Assembly (NCBI GenBank): GCA_900112995.1
Contig: FONU01000024.1
Span: 1 to 45,253 of the forward strand
Origin: [Lactobacillus] rogosae
Lineage (GTDB): Bacteria; Bacillota; Clostridia; Lachnospirales; Lachnospiraceae
Length of the DNA stretch: 45,253 nt
Direction: 5' to 3'
The notes beneath the pieces were generated by a model, which was not told the DNA's origin, made no database searches, and saw only the letters and a list, made by a program, of their open reading frames with translations. Within the stretch, counting starts at the first letter, position 1. Every line of letters begins with the position of its first letter. The position numbers and the translations under genes are program-made. This document shows, piece after piece, positions 13,385 through 22,348 of this stretch.

Positions 13385-15898
13385 ATGAGAATATGTTATA
13401 AGGCAGGAAATGTAACCTATAACACTAACTATTATTCTGTTATTACAGATTCAGTAGAAATAAGAATATGGTTTCTCACAGATGAAATAATCAGAATAAG
13501 AGCCGGCTTTGATGGAGACTGGGATGAAGCTTCATATAGTCTTGCTATGACAGCATGGGACTCAAGAACAGATGAGTTTTTAAAGGGCTATAGAAAAAGA
13601 GTTGAAGTGGCATACTCAGAGCTTGTGGATGGAACTGACAAGGCAGTTATTTGCGGAAGTAAGCTTCGTATAGAAATTGAAAAGAATCCATTCCGTATAT
13701 GTGTATATGATAAAGATGGAACATTATTACACGCAGATATTACAGATCTTGCATATAGAGAGGATTCAAATAAAAGGCGGATACATACAAGCCAGATAGA
13801 GTCAGATGATTACTTTTATGGCTTTGGCGAGAAAGGGGGAGATATTAATAAGGCTGAAAAGTATATGAATATGGCTCCTGGTGATGCAATGGGCTACAAT
13901 CCTAAGGAAACAGATTCATTGTATAAGCATATCCCATTTTATATAAAGCTTTCAGGCTTAACCCACAAGGCAGTTGGATATTTCTATCATACAACAGCAG
14001 AATGTGACTTTAATATGGGACGTGAAAAGAGAAATTACTGGCATCGTTACTCAAGCTTCAGATCAGATGCCGGAGATATAGATCTCTTTCTTATAGCAGG
14101 ACCTTCAATAGGAGAGGTAATAAGCAGATATACAGATCTTACAGGCAAGTCAATACTTCTTCCAAAGGCAGCACTTGGATATCTTGGTTCTTCAATGTAT
14201 TATCCAGAGCTTCCTAAGGATTGTGATGATGCGATACTTGAATTTATAGATACTACCAGAGAAGAAGGAATTCCTGTAGACGGCTTCCAGCTTTCATCAG
14301 GATATTGTGCAGTAGAGACAGAGCAGGGAATTAAAAGATGCAGCTTTACCTGGAATTATAAAAGATTCAAGAATCCAGAAGAATGGTTTGCAAAAATGAA
14401 GGAAAAGGGCATAGTTGTTTCGCCTAATGTTAAACCTGGAATGCTCCTGGTTCATCCGTATCTGGAGGATATGAAGAAAAAGGATATGTTTGTATATGAC
14501 AGCATAAAGGATGAACCCGGTAAAGGTACATGGTGGGGTGGAACTGGAATATTTGTAGATTTCACCAAAGAGCAGACAAGAGAATACTGGAAAGAATACC
14601 TGAAAGAGGGACTTATAAAGTATGGCTGTGAATCAGTATGGAATGATAACTGTGAATATGATTCTATGGTTGATAAGGATGCAAGAGTGTATTTTGAAGG
14701 TAAAGGAAGTACTATTGGTGAGCTAAAGCCGGTAATGAGTAATATCATGTGCCAGCTCTCTAATGAGGCAGTAACGGAATATAATGAGAATATAAGACCA
14801 TTTTCAGTATGCCGTTCGGGACACGCAGGTATACAAAGATATGCACAGGTGTGGGCAGGTGACAATCTTACATGCTGGGATGCATTAAAGTATAACATAG
14901 CAACTATACTTGGTATGGGACTTTCTGGCGTTGCAAATCACGGTTGTGATGTAGGTGGATTCTATGGAGAGTCACCAGAGCCTGAGCTTTTTGTAAGATG
15001 GGTGCAGAATGGTGTGTTCATGCCAAGATTTTCAATACATTCAGTAAATACTGATAATACAGTTACAGAGCCATGGATGTATAGTGGCATGAAGGATTAT
15101 ATTAGAACTGCAATTAAACTTAGATATTCTATGTCTCCTTATCTTTATTCGCTTGAATACAGGGCACATAAGACAGGGCTTCCTATTATGCAGCCAATGT
15201 TTATGGTATTCCAGAACGATAGTAATACATATAATGAAGGCGTGGATTTTATGTGGGGCGATTCATTACTTGTAGCAAATGTTGTAGAAAAGGGTGCAGA
15301 GATAAGAGAGGTATATTTACCTGATACAGGAGATAAAAATATACGTTTTTATGATTATTATACCAGAAACGAATATGAAGGCGGCCAGACTATAAAAGTA
15401 CCTGTGGATATAAGTTCAATTCCAATGTTTATAAAGAGTGGAGCTATTATTCCGATGGCTGGTAATGAGCTTAACAATCTTATGAATGATAAGGTTGATT
15501 CACTTCATATAATAATGGCACCTGATATAGATTCTTCATTCACTATATATGATGATGATGGAAAAACTAATGATTATAAGAATGGCAGCTACTTAAAAAC
15601 TGATATTAGTGTTAAAGCTGGTGCAAAGACATATATCGATTTTGAATATGAAGGCAGTTATGAGAACACAGCAGAAACAATGGAACTTGATGTGATACAT
15701 AGGGAGAAAGCACCATTCTATGTACAGCTTGATGGAAAGGAAGTGCCACATTTCCTTCATAGAAGAAAATACGAGGAAAGTGACATTGGATGGTATTACA
15801 GCCAGACTAAGAAATCAGTGCAGGTAAAGTATCCTAATCCAAAGAAAAACCATCAGGTGCTTATATCATTTGAAGTCTTTGATATGATTGGAATGTAA
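13385..15898 (+). CDS. Glycoside hydrolase family 31 (alpha-glycosidase)
   Basis: An 837-residue intracellular enzyme (no signal peptide). A beta-sandwich fills about the first 240 residues, with DDYFYGFGEKGGDINKAEKY typical of the family. The TIM barrel runs from ~250 to ~590 and C-terminal beta domains follow. The catalytic nucleophile should be D421 in VWNDNCEYD and the acid/base D493 in WAGDNLTCWD, both in the canonical context. GH31 members cleave alpha-glucosides, alpha-xylosides or sulfoquinovosides by retention. Position between an AraC regulator and a TRAP transporter suggests an imported glycoside carrying a carboxyl or other acidic group, because TRAP systems mostly move organic acids. 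Substrate not determinable from sequence alone. Confidence 0.93.
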   Translation: MRICYKAGNVTYNTNYYSVITDSVEIRIWFLTDEIIRIRAGFDGDWDEASYSLAMTAWDSRTDEFLKGYRKRVEVAYSELVDGTDKAVICGSKLRIEIEKNPFRICVYDKDGTLLHADITDLAYREDSNKRRIHTSQIESDDYFYGFGEKGGDINKAEKYMNMAPGDAMGYNPKETDSLYKHIPFYIKLSGLTHKAVGYFYHTTAECDFNMGREKRNYWHRYSSFRSDAGDIDLFLIAGPSIGEVISRYTDLTGKSILLPKAALGYLGSSMYYPELPKDCDDAILEFIDTTREEGIPVDGFQLSSGYCAVETEQGIKRCSFTWNYKRFKNPEEWFAKMKEKGIVVSPNVKPGMLLVHPYLEDMKKKDMFVYDSIKDEPGKGTWWGGTGIFVDFTKEQTREYWKEYLKEGLIKYGCESVWNDNCEYDSMVDKDARVYFEGKGSTIGELKPVMSNIMCQLSNEAVTEYNENIRPFSVCRSGHAGIQRYAQVWAGDNLTCWDALKYNIATILGMGLSGVANHGCDVGGFYGESPEPELFVRWVQNGVFMPRFSIHSVNTDNTVTEPWMYSGMKDYIRTAIKLRYSMSPYLYSLEYRAHKTGLPIMQPMFMVFQNDSNTYNEGVDFMWGDSLLVANVVEKGAEIREVYLPDTGDKNIRFYDYYTRNEYEGGQTIKVPVDISSIPMFIKSGAIIPMAGNELNNLMNDKVDSLHIIMAPDIDSSFTIYDDDGKTNDYKNGSYLKTDISVKAGAKTYIDFEYEGSYENTAETMELDVIHREKAPFYVQLDGKEVPHFLHRRKYEESDIGWYYSQTKKSVQVKYPNPKKNHQVLISFEVFDMIGM

Positions 15899-16022
15899 TA
15901 GCATCAGGCAAAAGCAGGCTGTTACGAAACAGGAGAAATAGTGTAATTCACAGCTTCAGGTTATTGTGCATAAGACCAGTAGCTGACATATAAAAAATGA
16001 GTGCACAGAAATGAGGTATAAT

Positions 16023-17066
16023 ATGTTGAAAAAAATGAAAAAATATATTGCTGTTTTGCTTACAGTTACACTTATATGTTCATTTGGGCTGACAGGCTGT
16101 GGAACAAATAGCGCATCAAACAGTAAGGAAGCTACCGCAGAAAATCCTATGGTATTAACGCTGGCACATGGTTTGTCAGAAAGTCATACAGTACATATAG
16201 CTATGCTGCAGTTCGCAGAAGAGGTTAAGCAGAAGACTAACGGAAGAATAATAATCAAGATATTCCCTAATGGACAGCTTGGTTCAGAGACAGAGAATCT
16301 TGAGCAGCTTCAGGCAGGTGTTATTGCTATGACAAAAGTATCAGCACCAGGTCTTGCAACATATAATGATGCTTATAATACATTTGGTCTTCCTTATATA
16401 TTTAGTAATATTGATGAGTTTTATAAAATAATGGATTCTGATAAAATGCAGGATTTCTTCCTGTCATCAGAAGATGATGGATTCGTAACCTTAACATACT
16501 TTACATCAGGCTCCCGTTCATTCTACACAAAAGATAAGCCTATACGTAAGCCAGAGGATCTTAAAGGAATCAAGATACGTGTTCAGGATATGAAGTCACA
16601 GACGGATATGCTTACAGCACTTGGTGGAACACCGGTAGCAATGTCCTATGGTGACATATATACATCCCTTTCAACAGGTATTATAGATGGAACAGAGAAC
16701 AATGAAACAGCGCTTACAACAGGTAAGCATGGTGAGATATGTAAGGTGTATTCGGTTGATGAGCATGCCATGATACCTGATGTTATGGTTATGAGCTCAA
16801 AGGTATGGAATAATATAGAGCCGGATGATCAGAAGATTATACTGCAGTGTGCAAAGGATGCTACACAGTCTCATAAGGTTATGTGGGATAAGGCAATAGA
16901 TGAGGCAGTAGCACAGGCAAAGGATATGGGTGTTGAATTTATTTATGATGTAGATAAGGAAGCATTCAGAAGTGCAACAGCAGGTCTTGTTACCGAGTAT
17001 AGAAATAAGTATACAGGTGTTGCAGCTTTACTTGACAGAATAGATGAGATAAGGAAAGGAGAGTAA
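16023..17066 (+). CDS. dctP: TRAP transporter substrate-binding protein (DctP family)
   Basis: A 347-residue lipoprotein. I start at the ATG following GAGGTATAAT. The signal peptide MLKKMKKYIAVLLTVTLICS ends in the lipobox LTGC with C26. The mature part shows the DctP hallmarks: LAHGLSESHTVHIAMLQFAE, GRIIIKIFPNGQLGSETENL, DLKGIKIRVQDMKS, and the Arg that pairs with a carboxylate lies in KIRVQ. IIDGTENNETA is also typical. It captures the ligand outside the membrane for the DctQM permease. The 112-base gap from the GH31 gene has no terminator, so one operon is likely. Confidence 0.95.
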   Translation: MLKKMKKYIAVLLTVTLICSFGLTGCGTNSASNSKEATAENPMVLTLAHGLSESHTVHIAMLQFAEEVKQKTNGRIIIKIFPNGQLGSETENLEQLQAGVIAMTKVSAPGLATYNDAYNTFGLPYIFSNIDEFYKIMDSDKMQDFFLSSEDDGFVTLTYFTSGSRSFYTKDKPIRKPEDLKGIKIRVQDMKSQTDMLTALGGTPVAMSYGDIYTSLSTGIIDGTENNETALTTGKHGEICKVYSVDEHAMIPDVMVMSSKVWNNIEPDDQKIILQCAKDATQSHKVMWDKAIDEAVAQAKDMGVEFIYDVDKEAFRSATAGLVTEYRNKYTGVAALLDRIDEIRKGE

Positions 17067-17068
17067 CT

Positions 17069-17557
17069 ATGATTAATATACTTGTTAAAGTTAAAAATGT
17101 TATGAATAAGATATTATCAGCAGCGAGTGTTGTTCTGCTTGTGTTTATGACTTCGTTAGTATTATGGCAGGTGTTTACAAGATATGTGCTTGGCAAACCA
17201 GCAGCATTTACAGAAGAACTTGTTAAATACTCACTTATGTGGACAGCCTTTATAGGTGCTGCATATGCTTTCTTTACAAGAGACCATATGTCACTCACTA
17301 TTATTAAAGATAAGCTCACAGGTAATAAACGAAAAATATTATTACTGGTTATAGATGTACTTATTCTTTTACTTGCAGTGTTCGTGTTTGTAATTGGTGG
17401 ATTTAAGCTGGCAATGTCAGCAAGGGCAGAGTATTCAGCACTTCTTGGTATTCCAAGAACACTTGTATATGCGGTATCCCCTGTTTCAGGTATCTTTATA
17501 GTAGTTGCACAGATTATTAATATATATGAAGACTTAACCGGTGTTAAGGTAGAATAG
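17069..17557 (+). CDS. dctQ: TRAP transporter small permease (DctQ family)
   Basis: A 162-residue membrane protein with four hydrophobic segments. The conserved first-half motif FTRYVLGKPAAFTEELVKYS then LMWTAFIGAAYA is the DctQ signature. It starts two bases after the dctP stop and is followed by dctM after AGGAGG. It completes the sodium-coupled importer with DctM. Confidence 0.93.
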   Translation: MINILVKVKNVMNKILSAASVVLLVFMTSLVLWQVFTRYVLGKPAAFTEELVKYSLMWTAFIGAAYAFFTRDHMSLTIIKDKLTGNKRKILLLVIDVLILLLAVFVFVIGGFKLAMSARAEYSALLGIPRTLVYAVSPVSGIFIVVAQIINIYEDLTGVKVE

Positions 17558-17566
17558 GAGGTAAAT

Positions 17567-18868
17567 ATGAGTATTGCAGTAACTACAGTAATATTATTTG
17601 TTGTATTCGGTGTACTTCTGTTTTTAGGGGTTCCTATTTCAGTAAGTATTATTGCTTCGTCAATTGTAACTGCCATGTCAACGCTGTCATGGGATCAGAT
17701 AACATTCATAACCATGCAGAAAATGAATTCGGGTGTTGAAAGCTTTTCGCTTTTAGCAGTTCCATTATTCATCCTTGCAGGTAATATTATGAATAATGGT
17801 GGTATAGCCAAGAGACTTATTAACTTTGCACAGATATTCGTAGGAAAGATTCCAGGAAACCTTGCACAGGCTAATATTCTTGCAAATATGCTCTTTGGTG
17901 CATTATCTGGTTCATCAGTAGCAGCAGCTTCTGCAATAGGAGGATGTATGAGTCCTATTGAAAAAGAGCAGAAGTATGATCCTGCTTATGCGGCAGCAGC
18001 TAACATAGCCTCAGCACCAACAGGACTTCTTATTCCACCTACATCGGCATTCATTGTATATTCAACAGTTGCAGGTGGTGTATCTATATCGACATTGTTT
18101 ATGGCAGGCTATGTACCTGGAATATTGATGGGTGTTGTATGTATGATAGTCGCCTTCATTGGTGCAAAGAAGTTAGGCATAAAGGCTGTTGGAAGAGATA
18201 AGTCAGTAAGTATTTTAAAGATATTTGTTGATGCTATCCCATCATTACTTCTTATAATAATTGTTATTGGTGGTATTGTATCAGGTATATTTACAGCAAC
18301 AGAAGGTGCTGGTATTGCAGTTCTGTATTGCCTCATACTTTCTATCATATACAAGAGCATGAATTTTAAGACATTTGTAGAAATACTTAAGAAATCAGCT
18401 AAGGTGTCAGGAGTAATTCTTTTCCTTATATCAGCATCATCAGCTATGTCATTCGTTATGGCTTATTCTGGAATACCAGCAGCCATAAGTAACGGATTAT
18501 TAAGTATTTCAACTAATAAGGTTGTAATATTCTTATTAATGAATATTATACTTCTGGTTGTTGGTATGTTTATGGATATTACACCAGCTATACTTATATT
18601 TACACCTATCTTCCTTCCTATCGCACAGAGCTTTGGAATGACAGATATCCAGTTTGGTGTAATGCTTATATTCAATATGTGTCTTGGTAATATTACACCA
18701 CCTGTTGGTTCTGTATTATTCGTAGGCTGTGGTATTGAAAATGTATCAATCGAGAAAGTAACACCTAAGCTTATACCTTATTTTATTGGTTTAATTATAT
18801 TACTTATGCTTATTACATTTATTCCAGAGCTGTCACTTGGAGTACCAAAGCTTATGGGATTGATTTAG
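17567..18868 (+). CDS. dctM: TRAP transporter large permease (DctM family)
   Basis: A 433-residue protein with about 12 hydrophobic segments and the family motifs SFSLLAVPLFILAGNIMNNG, FGALSGSSVAAASAIGG, PPTSAFIVYSTVAGGVS and FNMCLGNITPPVGSVLFVG. DctM is the sodium-driven transport subunit. The strong ribosome binding site AGGAGG precedes the ATG. A terminator at 18911 ends the araC-linked operon GH31-dctPQM. Confidence 0.95.
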   Translation: MSIAVTTVILFVVFGVLLFLGVPISVSIIASSIVTAMSTLSWDQITFITMQKMNSGVESFSLLAVPLFILAGNIMNNGGIAKRLINFAQIFVGKIPGNLAQANILANMLFGALSGSSVAAASAIGGCMSPIEKEQKYDPAYAAAANIASAPTGLLIPPTSAFIVYSTVAGGVSISTLFMAGYVPGILMGVVCMIVAFIGAKKLGIKAVGRDKSVSILKIFVDAIPSLLLIIIVIGGIVSGIFTATEGAGIAVLYCLILSIIYKSMNFKTFVEILKKSAKVSGVILFLISASSAMSFVMAYSGIPAAISNGLLSISTNKVVIFLLMNIILLVVGMFMDITPAILIFTPIFLPIAQSFGMTDIQFGVMLIFNMCLGNITPPVGSVLFVGCGIENVSIEKVTPKLIPYFIGLIILLMLITFIPELSLGVPKLMGLI

Positions 18869-18910
18869 TATAAAATAACAAGACTTTTTTCCTAATATTA
18901 TATAAAACAG

Positions 18911-18955
18911 ACATCCGGCCAGGTCGCTTGATAGGACCTGGTCGGATGTTTTGTT
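18911..18955 (+). terminator. Intrinsic terminator of the GH31-TRAP operon
   Basis: ACATCCGGCCAGGTC pairs with GACCTGGTCGGATGT (15 bp with one G-U), followed by TTTGTT. Confidence 0.9.
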
Positions 18956-19150
18956 AGCTATCTTAGAATTCTGTTTTATTATTTATTTTGTGTTATAATA
19001 AGTTTTATATTTTTATATTTTTGGATTTTTAGATTTTTGTTGAAGCTTTGTCTGTTACAGGGTGCAGGAAAAGACAATTTTAAATGGGCATACAGACGGC
19101 TGACAACACAATAGAAATAAATAACGAATGTAAGAAAAGGAATTAACAGA

Positions 19151-19294
19151 ATGTTATATATAATGAGATATGGGAAAACAGACTGGAATGTACAGCATAA
19201 GCTGCAGGGAAGAATAGATATACCAAATAATGAAAAATATATGAAAAATGTACAAAATACATATGTGAAACTATTCTTATATGCTACAATATAA
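19151..19294 (+). pseudogene. Histidine phosphatase (phosphoglycerate mutase-like) N-terminal remnant
   Basis: A 47-residue frame reads MLYIMRYGKTDWNVQHKLQG then RIDIPNNEKY. This is the start of histidine-phosphatase proteins, which normally reads LMRHGKTDWN. The catalytic His of RHG has become Tyr (RYG), and the rest of the ~200-residue protein is absent. The frame ends in unrelated AT-rich text. A weak AAAAGGAATTAACAG lies ahead of the ATG. It is a decayed gene between the TRAP operon and the CBS gene. Confidence 0.7.
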
Positions 19295-19352
19295 TAACAA
19301 GATGTGTTAATAACTATACAACAACTTTTAGTGGGTAAGAATGGAGAGAAGT

Positions 19353-19793
19353 ATGAATATATCGTTTTTTTTACAACCAAAGTGCAAGGTAGCATATATT
19401 TACAATGATGACACAATAAGACAGGGATTACAGAAGATGAATTATTATGGCTATTCTGCAATTCCTGTTCTTGATGAGAATGAGCATTATGTTGGGACAA
19501 TCACGGAAGGTGATTTCCTTTGGCATATATGCAGAATTAAACAGAATAACGCGATGGAAGTTGATATAAAGGAATTAGAAAAGCAGAGAGTTAACGAGCT
19601 TTATTTCAGACGTAATTATCCAAGTGTTAATGTGGATACATCGATGGAAGCATTGATTGAAAGAATATCTAATCAGAATTTTGTTCCAGTTGTAGACGAC
19701 AGAGGTGTATTTATAGGAATTATAACAAGAAAAGATGTAATTACATATTTGTCTACCAAGAAGAAAGAGCAAGTGTTTCAGAAGATTTCTTAG
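19353..19793 (+). CDS. CBS-domain protein
   Basis: A 146-residue soluble protein made of a CBS pair. The first CBS motif covers residues ~1-65 (AYIYNDDTIRQGLQKMNYYG, YSAIPVLDENEHYVGTITEG) and the second ~80-140 (PSVNVDTSMEALIERISNQN, FVPVVDDRGVFIGIITRKDV). Such stand-alone pairs bind adenosine nucleotides and act as energy or second-messenger sensors. The start at 19353 follows GGAGAG closely; an in-frame ATG at 19341 is also possible. It appears monocistronic, with no domain to report its output. Confidence 0.88.
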   Translation: MNISFFLQPKCKVAYIYNDDTIRQGLQKMNYYGYSAIPVLDENEHYVGTITEGDFLWHICRIKQNNAMEVDIKELEKQRVNELYFRRNYPSVNVDTSMEALIERISNQNFVPVVDDRGVFIGIITRKDVITYLSTKKKEQVFQKIS

Positions 19794-19902
19794 ATGTTAG
19801 GCTGAGTAGATTAATTAAGTAATGATATTTATGGTGGTATATAATATTCTATATTAGAATGTGATGATTTTTAATAGTAGTATTATTAAAATATTAATTT
19901 TA

Positions 19903-19936
19903 ATAGTGTGTAATTATAATCTTATAGTGTGTAATT
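19903..19936 (+). repeat. Two 13-bp direct repeats upstream of bioB
   Basis: ATAGTGTGTAATT occurs at 19903-19915 and 19924-19936, starts 21 bases apart (two helical turns), just upstream of the BirA-like operator. This may be a second regulatory site. Confidence 0.5.
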
Positions 19937-19946
19937 GCAACAAGGA

Positions 19947-20000
19947 AATGTCAACATTAACTATAATTGGGTTGACATTAACAAGCTGAGTAACTATACT
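19947..20000 (+). promoter_or_regulatory. BirA operator overlapping the bioB promoter
   Basis: AATGTCAAC at 19947-19955 and GTTGACATT at 19971-19979 form a perfect 9-bp inverted repeat with a 15-base spacer, the layout of Firmicute BirA boxes. The right half contains the -35 TTGACA (19972-19977). After exactly 17 bases comes the -10 TATACT (19995-20000). Biotin-bound BirA would block RNA polymerase here. The leader to bioB is ~100 bases. Confidence 0.85.
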
Positions 20001-20105
20001 TATGCGTATGCACGGGGGTTAAAGGATAAGGCTGCTTATTGATAGAATTATTCATTTTACCAGAGTTAGTATTAATTCAATTAGTGTGCAGGAACGGAGT
20101 AAAGT

Positions 20106-21122
20106 ATGGGCGTTATGCAGAATGTTACAGAAAATATTAATGTTGGGAAATTATTAGATAATTGGGACGAAACACACGAATTAACCAAAGATGAGGCACT
20201 TGCAATTCTTAATTGTGATGATGTATGTCTTGACAAGCTTATTGAAACAGCGTATGCGTTAAGACTTAAATATAAAGGAAAGAAAGTAAGCATACAGCTT
20301 CTTACTAATGTCAGAAGTGGTAACTGTTCACAGAATTGTGCTTACTGTGCCCAGTCGTGTGAGTCCCAGGCTCAGATAGAGAAATATAAAAGAGTATCAG
20401 ACGAGAAGTTGTATGGAGATAATGACCTTGTAGATAATAAACATCTTGCGAGACATTGTATTGGACTTAGCGGTATAAGCTTTACAGATGCTGAGATAGA
20501 AGATTTAGCCGGACGTATAAGAAAGATGAAGAAGAATGATACCCAGATATGCTGTTCTATTGGATTTCTTACAGAAAAGCAGGCTTTAATGCTTAAGGAA
20601 GCAGGACTTAACAGAATTAACCATAACCTTAACAGCAGCCGTAGATTTTATCCCAATATATGCACAACACATACATATGACCAGAGAATTAATAATATAA
20701 GAATGTTAAAAAGAATAGGTTTTGAGATGTGCTGTGGCGGTATTATCGGGATGGGCGAGAGCAGGGAAGATGTTGCAGATATGCTTATGGACGTAAAGGA
20801 AATCAATCCAGAGTCAGTGCCAATTAATTTTCTTCTTCCAATAAAGGGAACAAGGCTTGCAGACAGAGATATATCAGGACTTACATCACAGTATTGTCTT
20901 AAGGTGTTATGCCTTGCAAGATTATTAGTTCCTAAGTCAGACATAAGATGTGCGGCTGGACGTGAAGTATACTTTAAGGGAATTGAGCCAACATTATTTA
21001 AAGTTGTAGATTCAATATTTGCTTCTGGTTATTTAACAGCAGATGGACAGGGAATAGATGATACTATTAAGATGATAGAAAATGCAGGATTTACGGGTGA
21101 GATAGAGAGTAAAGACTGTTAA
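20106..21122 (+). CDS. bioB: Biotin synthase
   Basis: A 338-residue radical SAM enzyme that inserts sulfur into dethiobiotin. The [4Fe-4S]-binding cysteines are C74, C78 and C81 in NCSQNCAYCAQSC, and family segments RINHNLNSSRRFYPNI, CCGGIIGMGESREDV and VPINFLLPIKGT follow. The start fits GGAGTAAAGT ahead of the ATG. No other biotin genes adjoin it, so it appears as a lone bioB, and dethiobiotin would have to come from genes elsewhere or from uptake. Control by BirA is indicated by the operator at 19947. Confidence 0.96.
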   Translation: MGVMQNVTENINVGKLLDNWDETHELTKDEALAILNCDDVCLDKLIETAYALRLKYKGKKVSIQLLTNVRSGNCSQNCAYCAQSCESQAQIEKYKRVSDEKLYGDNDLVDNKHLARHCIGLSGISFTDAEIEDLAGRIRKMKKNDTQICCSIGFLTEKQALMLKEAGLNRINHNLNSSRRFYPNICTTHTYDQRINNIRMLKRIGFEMCCGGIIGMGESREDVADMLMDVKEINPESVPINFLLPIKGTRLADRDISGLTSQYCLKVLCLARLLVPKSDIRCAAGREVYFKGIEPTLFKVVDSIFASGYLTADGQGIDDTIKMIENAGFTGEIESKDC

Positions 21123-21151
21123 TAGACTTATAGGACAAGATATGTTGATAG

Positions 21152-21199
21152 AACAGCCGCCAGCCTTTGAAATTAAATGGTTGACGGCTGTTTAATCTT
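21152..21199. terminator. Terminator between bioB and the PocR-chemoreceptor gene
   Basis: AACAGCCGCCAGCC pairs with GGTTGACGGCTGTT (two mismatches) around an AT-rich loop, followed by TAATCTTTTT. It ends bioB and may also serve the convergent gene. Confidence 0.8.
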
Positions 21200-21251
21200 T
21201 TTAATTAAATACATCATTGAAATAGGACATATTATTTTTGCCCATTAATTA

Positions 21252-22037
21252 TTACTGTTTGTTAGTTCTATCAAGTGCAGTAATTGTCTTAGTGGCTGTG
21301 TTGAGTGCTTTCGTAATTGCACTGCTGGCTTCGCCCATACCTTTGGCAAGCTTCTGTACTTCTTCAGCAACTACAGCAAAGCCTTTTCCAGCATCACCGG
21401 CTCTTGCAGCTTCAATGGAAGCATTAAGTGCAAGTATATTCTGTCGTTTGCTGAATCCGTCTATTAATTTGACCTTGTCATTGGCTGTAGCAAGCTGGCT
21501 TGCGGCGGCACTAATTCCTGTTGTAAGTTCATTTAGAATAGTTGAGTTCTGGCGGGCAGTGTAGCTTGCACGGACAAACATATTGATAACATCGCCCAGC
21601 AGATTGGCAGAAGCGTCAATCTCCTCTTTAGTACGCACGTTTACTTTTTGCAGAGCCTTGATGTACTTATCTTCATTAATTCCAAGTTCACGTGCTGTTG
21701 CCCTGAACCTTTCTTCGTCTGGGTTCTCAGGAAGAACCTGTCCGCCGATAATACTTCCAAGAACAGTTCCATCATCAAGAGTAATAGGAATACCGAAATC
21801 AACTAATCCTGCATGACAAGGATAAACGCCATTACCATCACGGTCACACTGCTCACATCTCTTGCGGCCTTCAGTACTTCCTCTGGTAAGATCGATGCAG
21901 AATTCAGTGAAATTATAACATTCGCTTATGTACTTGCCGTCTGCACCTACAGCAACAGTTGCCAGCCCGGTACTCTTTGCCCAGTTAGACATAATCTCTT
22001 CAAATTTGACCATATCACAAAAATCCTGAATCCTCAT
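21252..22037 (-). CDS. Soluble PocR-domain chemoreceptor-like protein
   Basis: A 261-residue cytoplasmic protein starting at the ATG after GGAGG. Residues ~1-165 are a PocR sensory domain ([60 protein letters not shown]), with a Cys cluster that could hold a metal or cofactor. Residues ~190-255 carry the conserved receptor tip: [20 protein letters not shown] then [13 protein letters not shown]. There is no transmembrane segment and no HAMP domain, and the helical hairpin is very short. It may signal to CheA from the cytoplasm or act as a stand-alone sensor. No che genes are nearby. Confidence 0.88.
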   Translation of the reverse strand: MRIQDFCDMVKFEEIMSNWAKSTGLATVAVGADGKYISECYNFTEFCIDLTRGSTEGRKRCEQCDRDGNGVYPCHAGLVDFGIPITLDDGTVLGSIIGGQVLPENPDEERFRATARELGINEDKYIKALQKVNVRTKEEIDASANLLGDVINMFVRASYTARQNSTILNELTTGISAAASQLATANDKVKLIDGFSKRQNILALNASIEAARAGDAGKGFAVVAEEVQKLAKGMGEASSAITKALNTATKTITALDRTNKQ

Positions 22038-22348
22038 AATTAAATCCTCCAATTAAGGTTTTTATATTTTTTATATTATACTATATTGTCGGTATATTTA
22101 CATTATATATTAATCGCAAATTCAAAGAAAAATAAAAAAATTGCCATATGATTTATTGTCAAAAATATAGAATATTATAAGTTTATTTGATTATGAAATT
22201 AAACAAATTTAATTACTGGGGTATATATTTTAAACAATTAGCCATAATATTTACAGAATATAAGCTCATATTCCGAAATAGACCTATTTGGGTCAATCGT
22301 AACTATCATAAAATCTTTAGTAATAGCATAGCTAAGAGGTTAAGGTAA
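22038..22348. promoter_or_regulatory. Divergent intergenic region with a palindrome
   Basis: This AT-rich spacer lies between the PocR gene and the HTH regulator gene. The inverted repeat AAATAG-AC-CTATTT at 22276-22289, next to GACCTATTTGGGTC, could be an operator for the downstream HTH protein. No small gene was seen. Confidence 0.4.
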
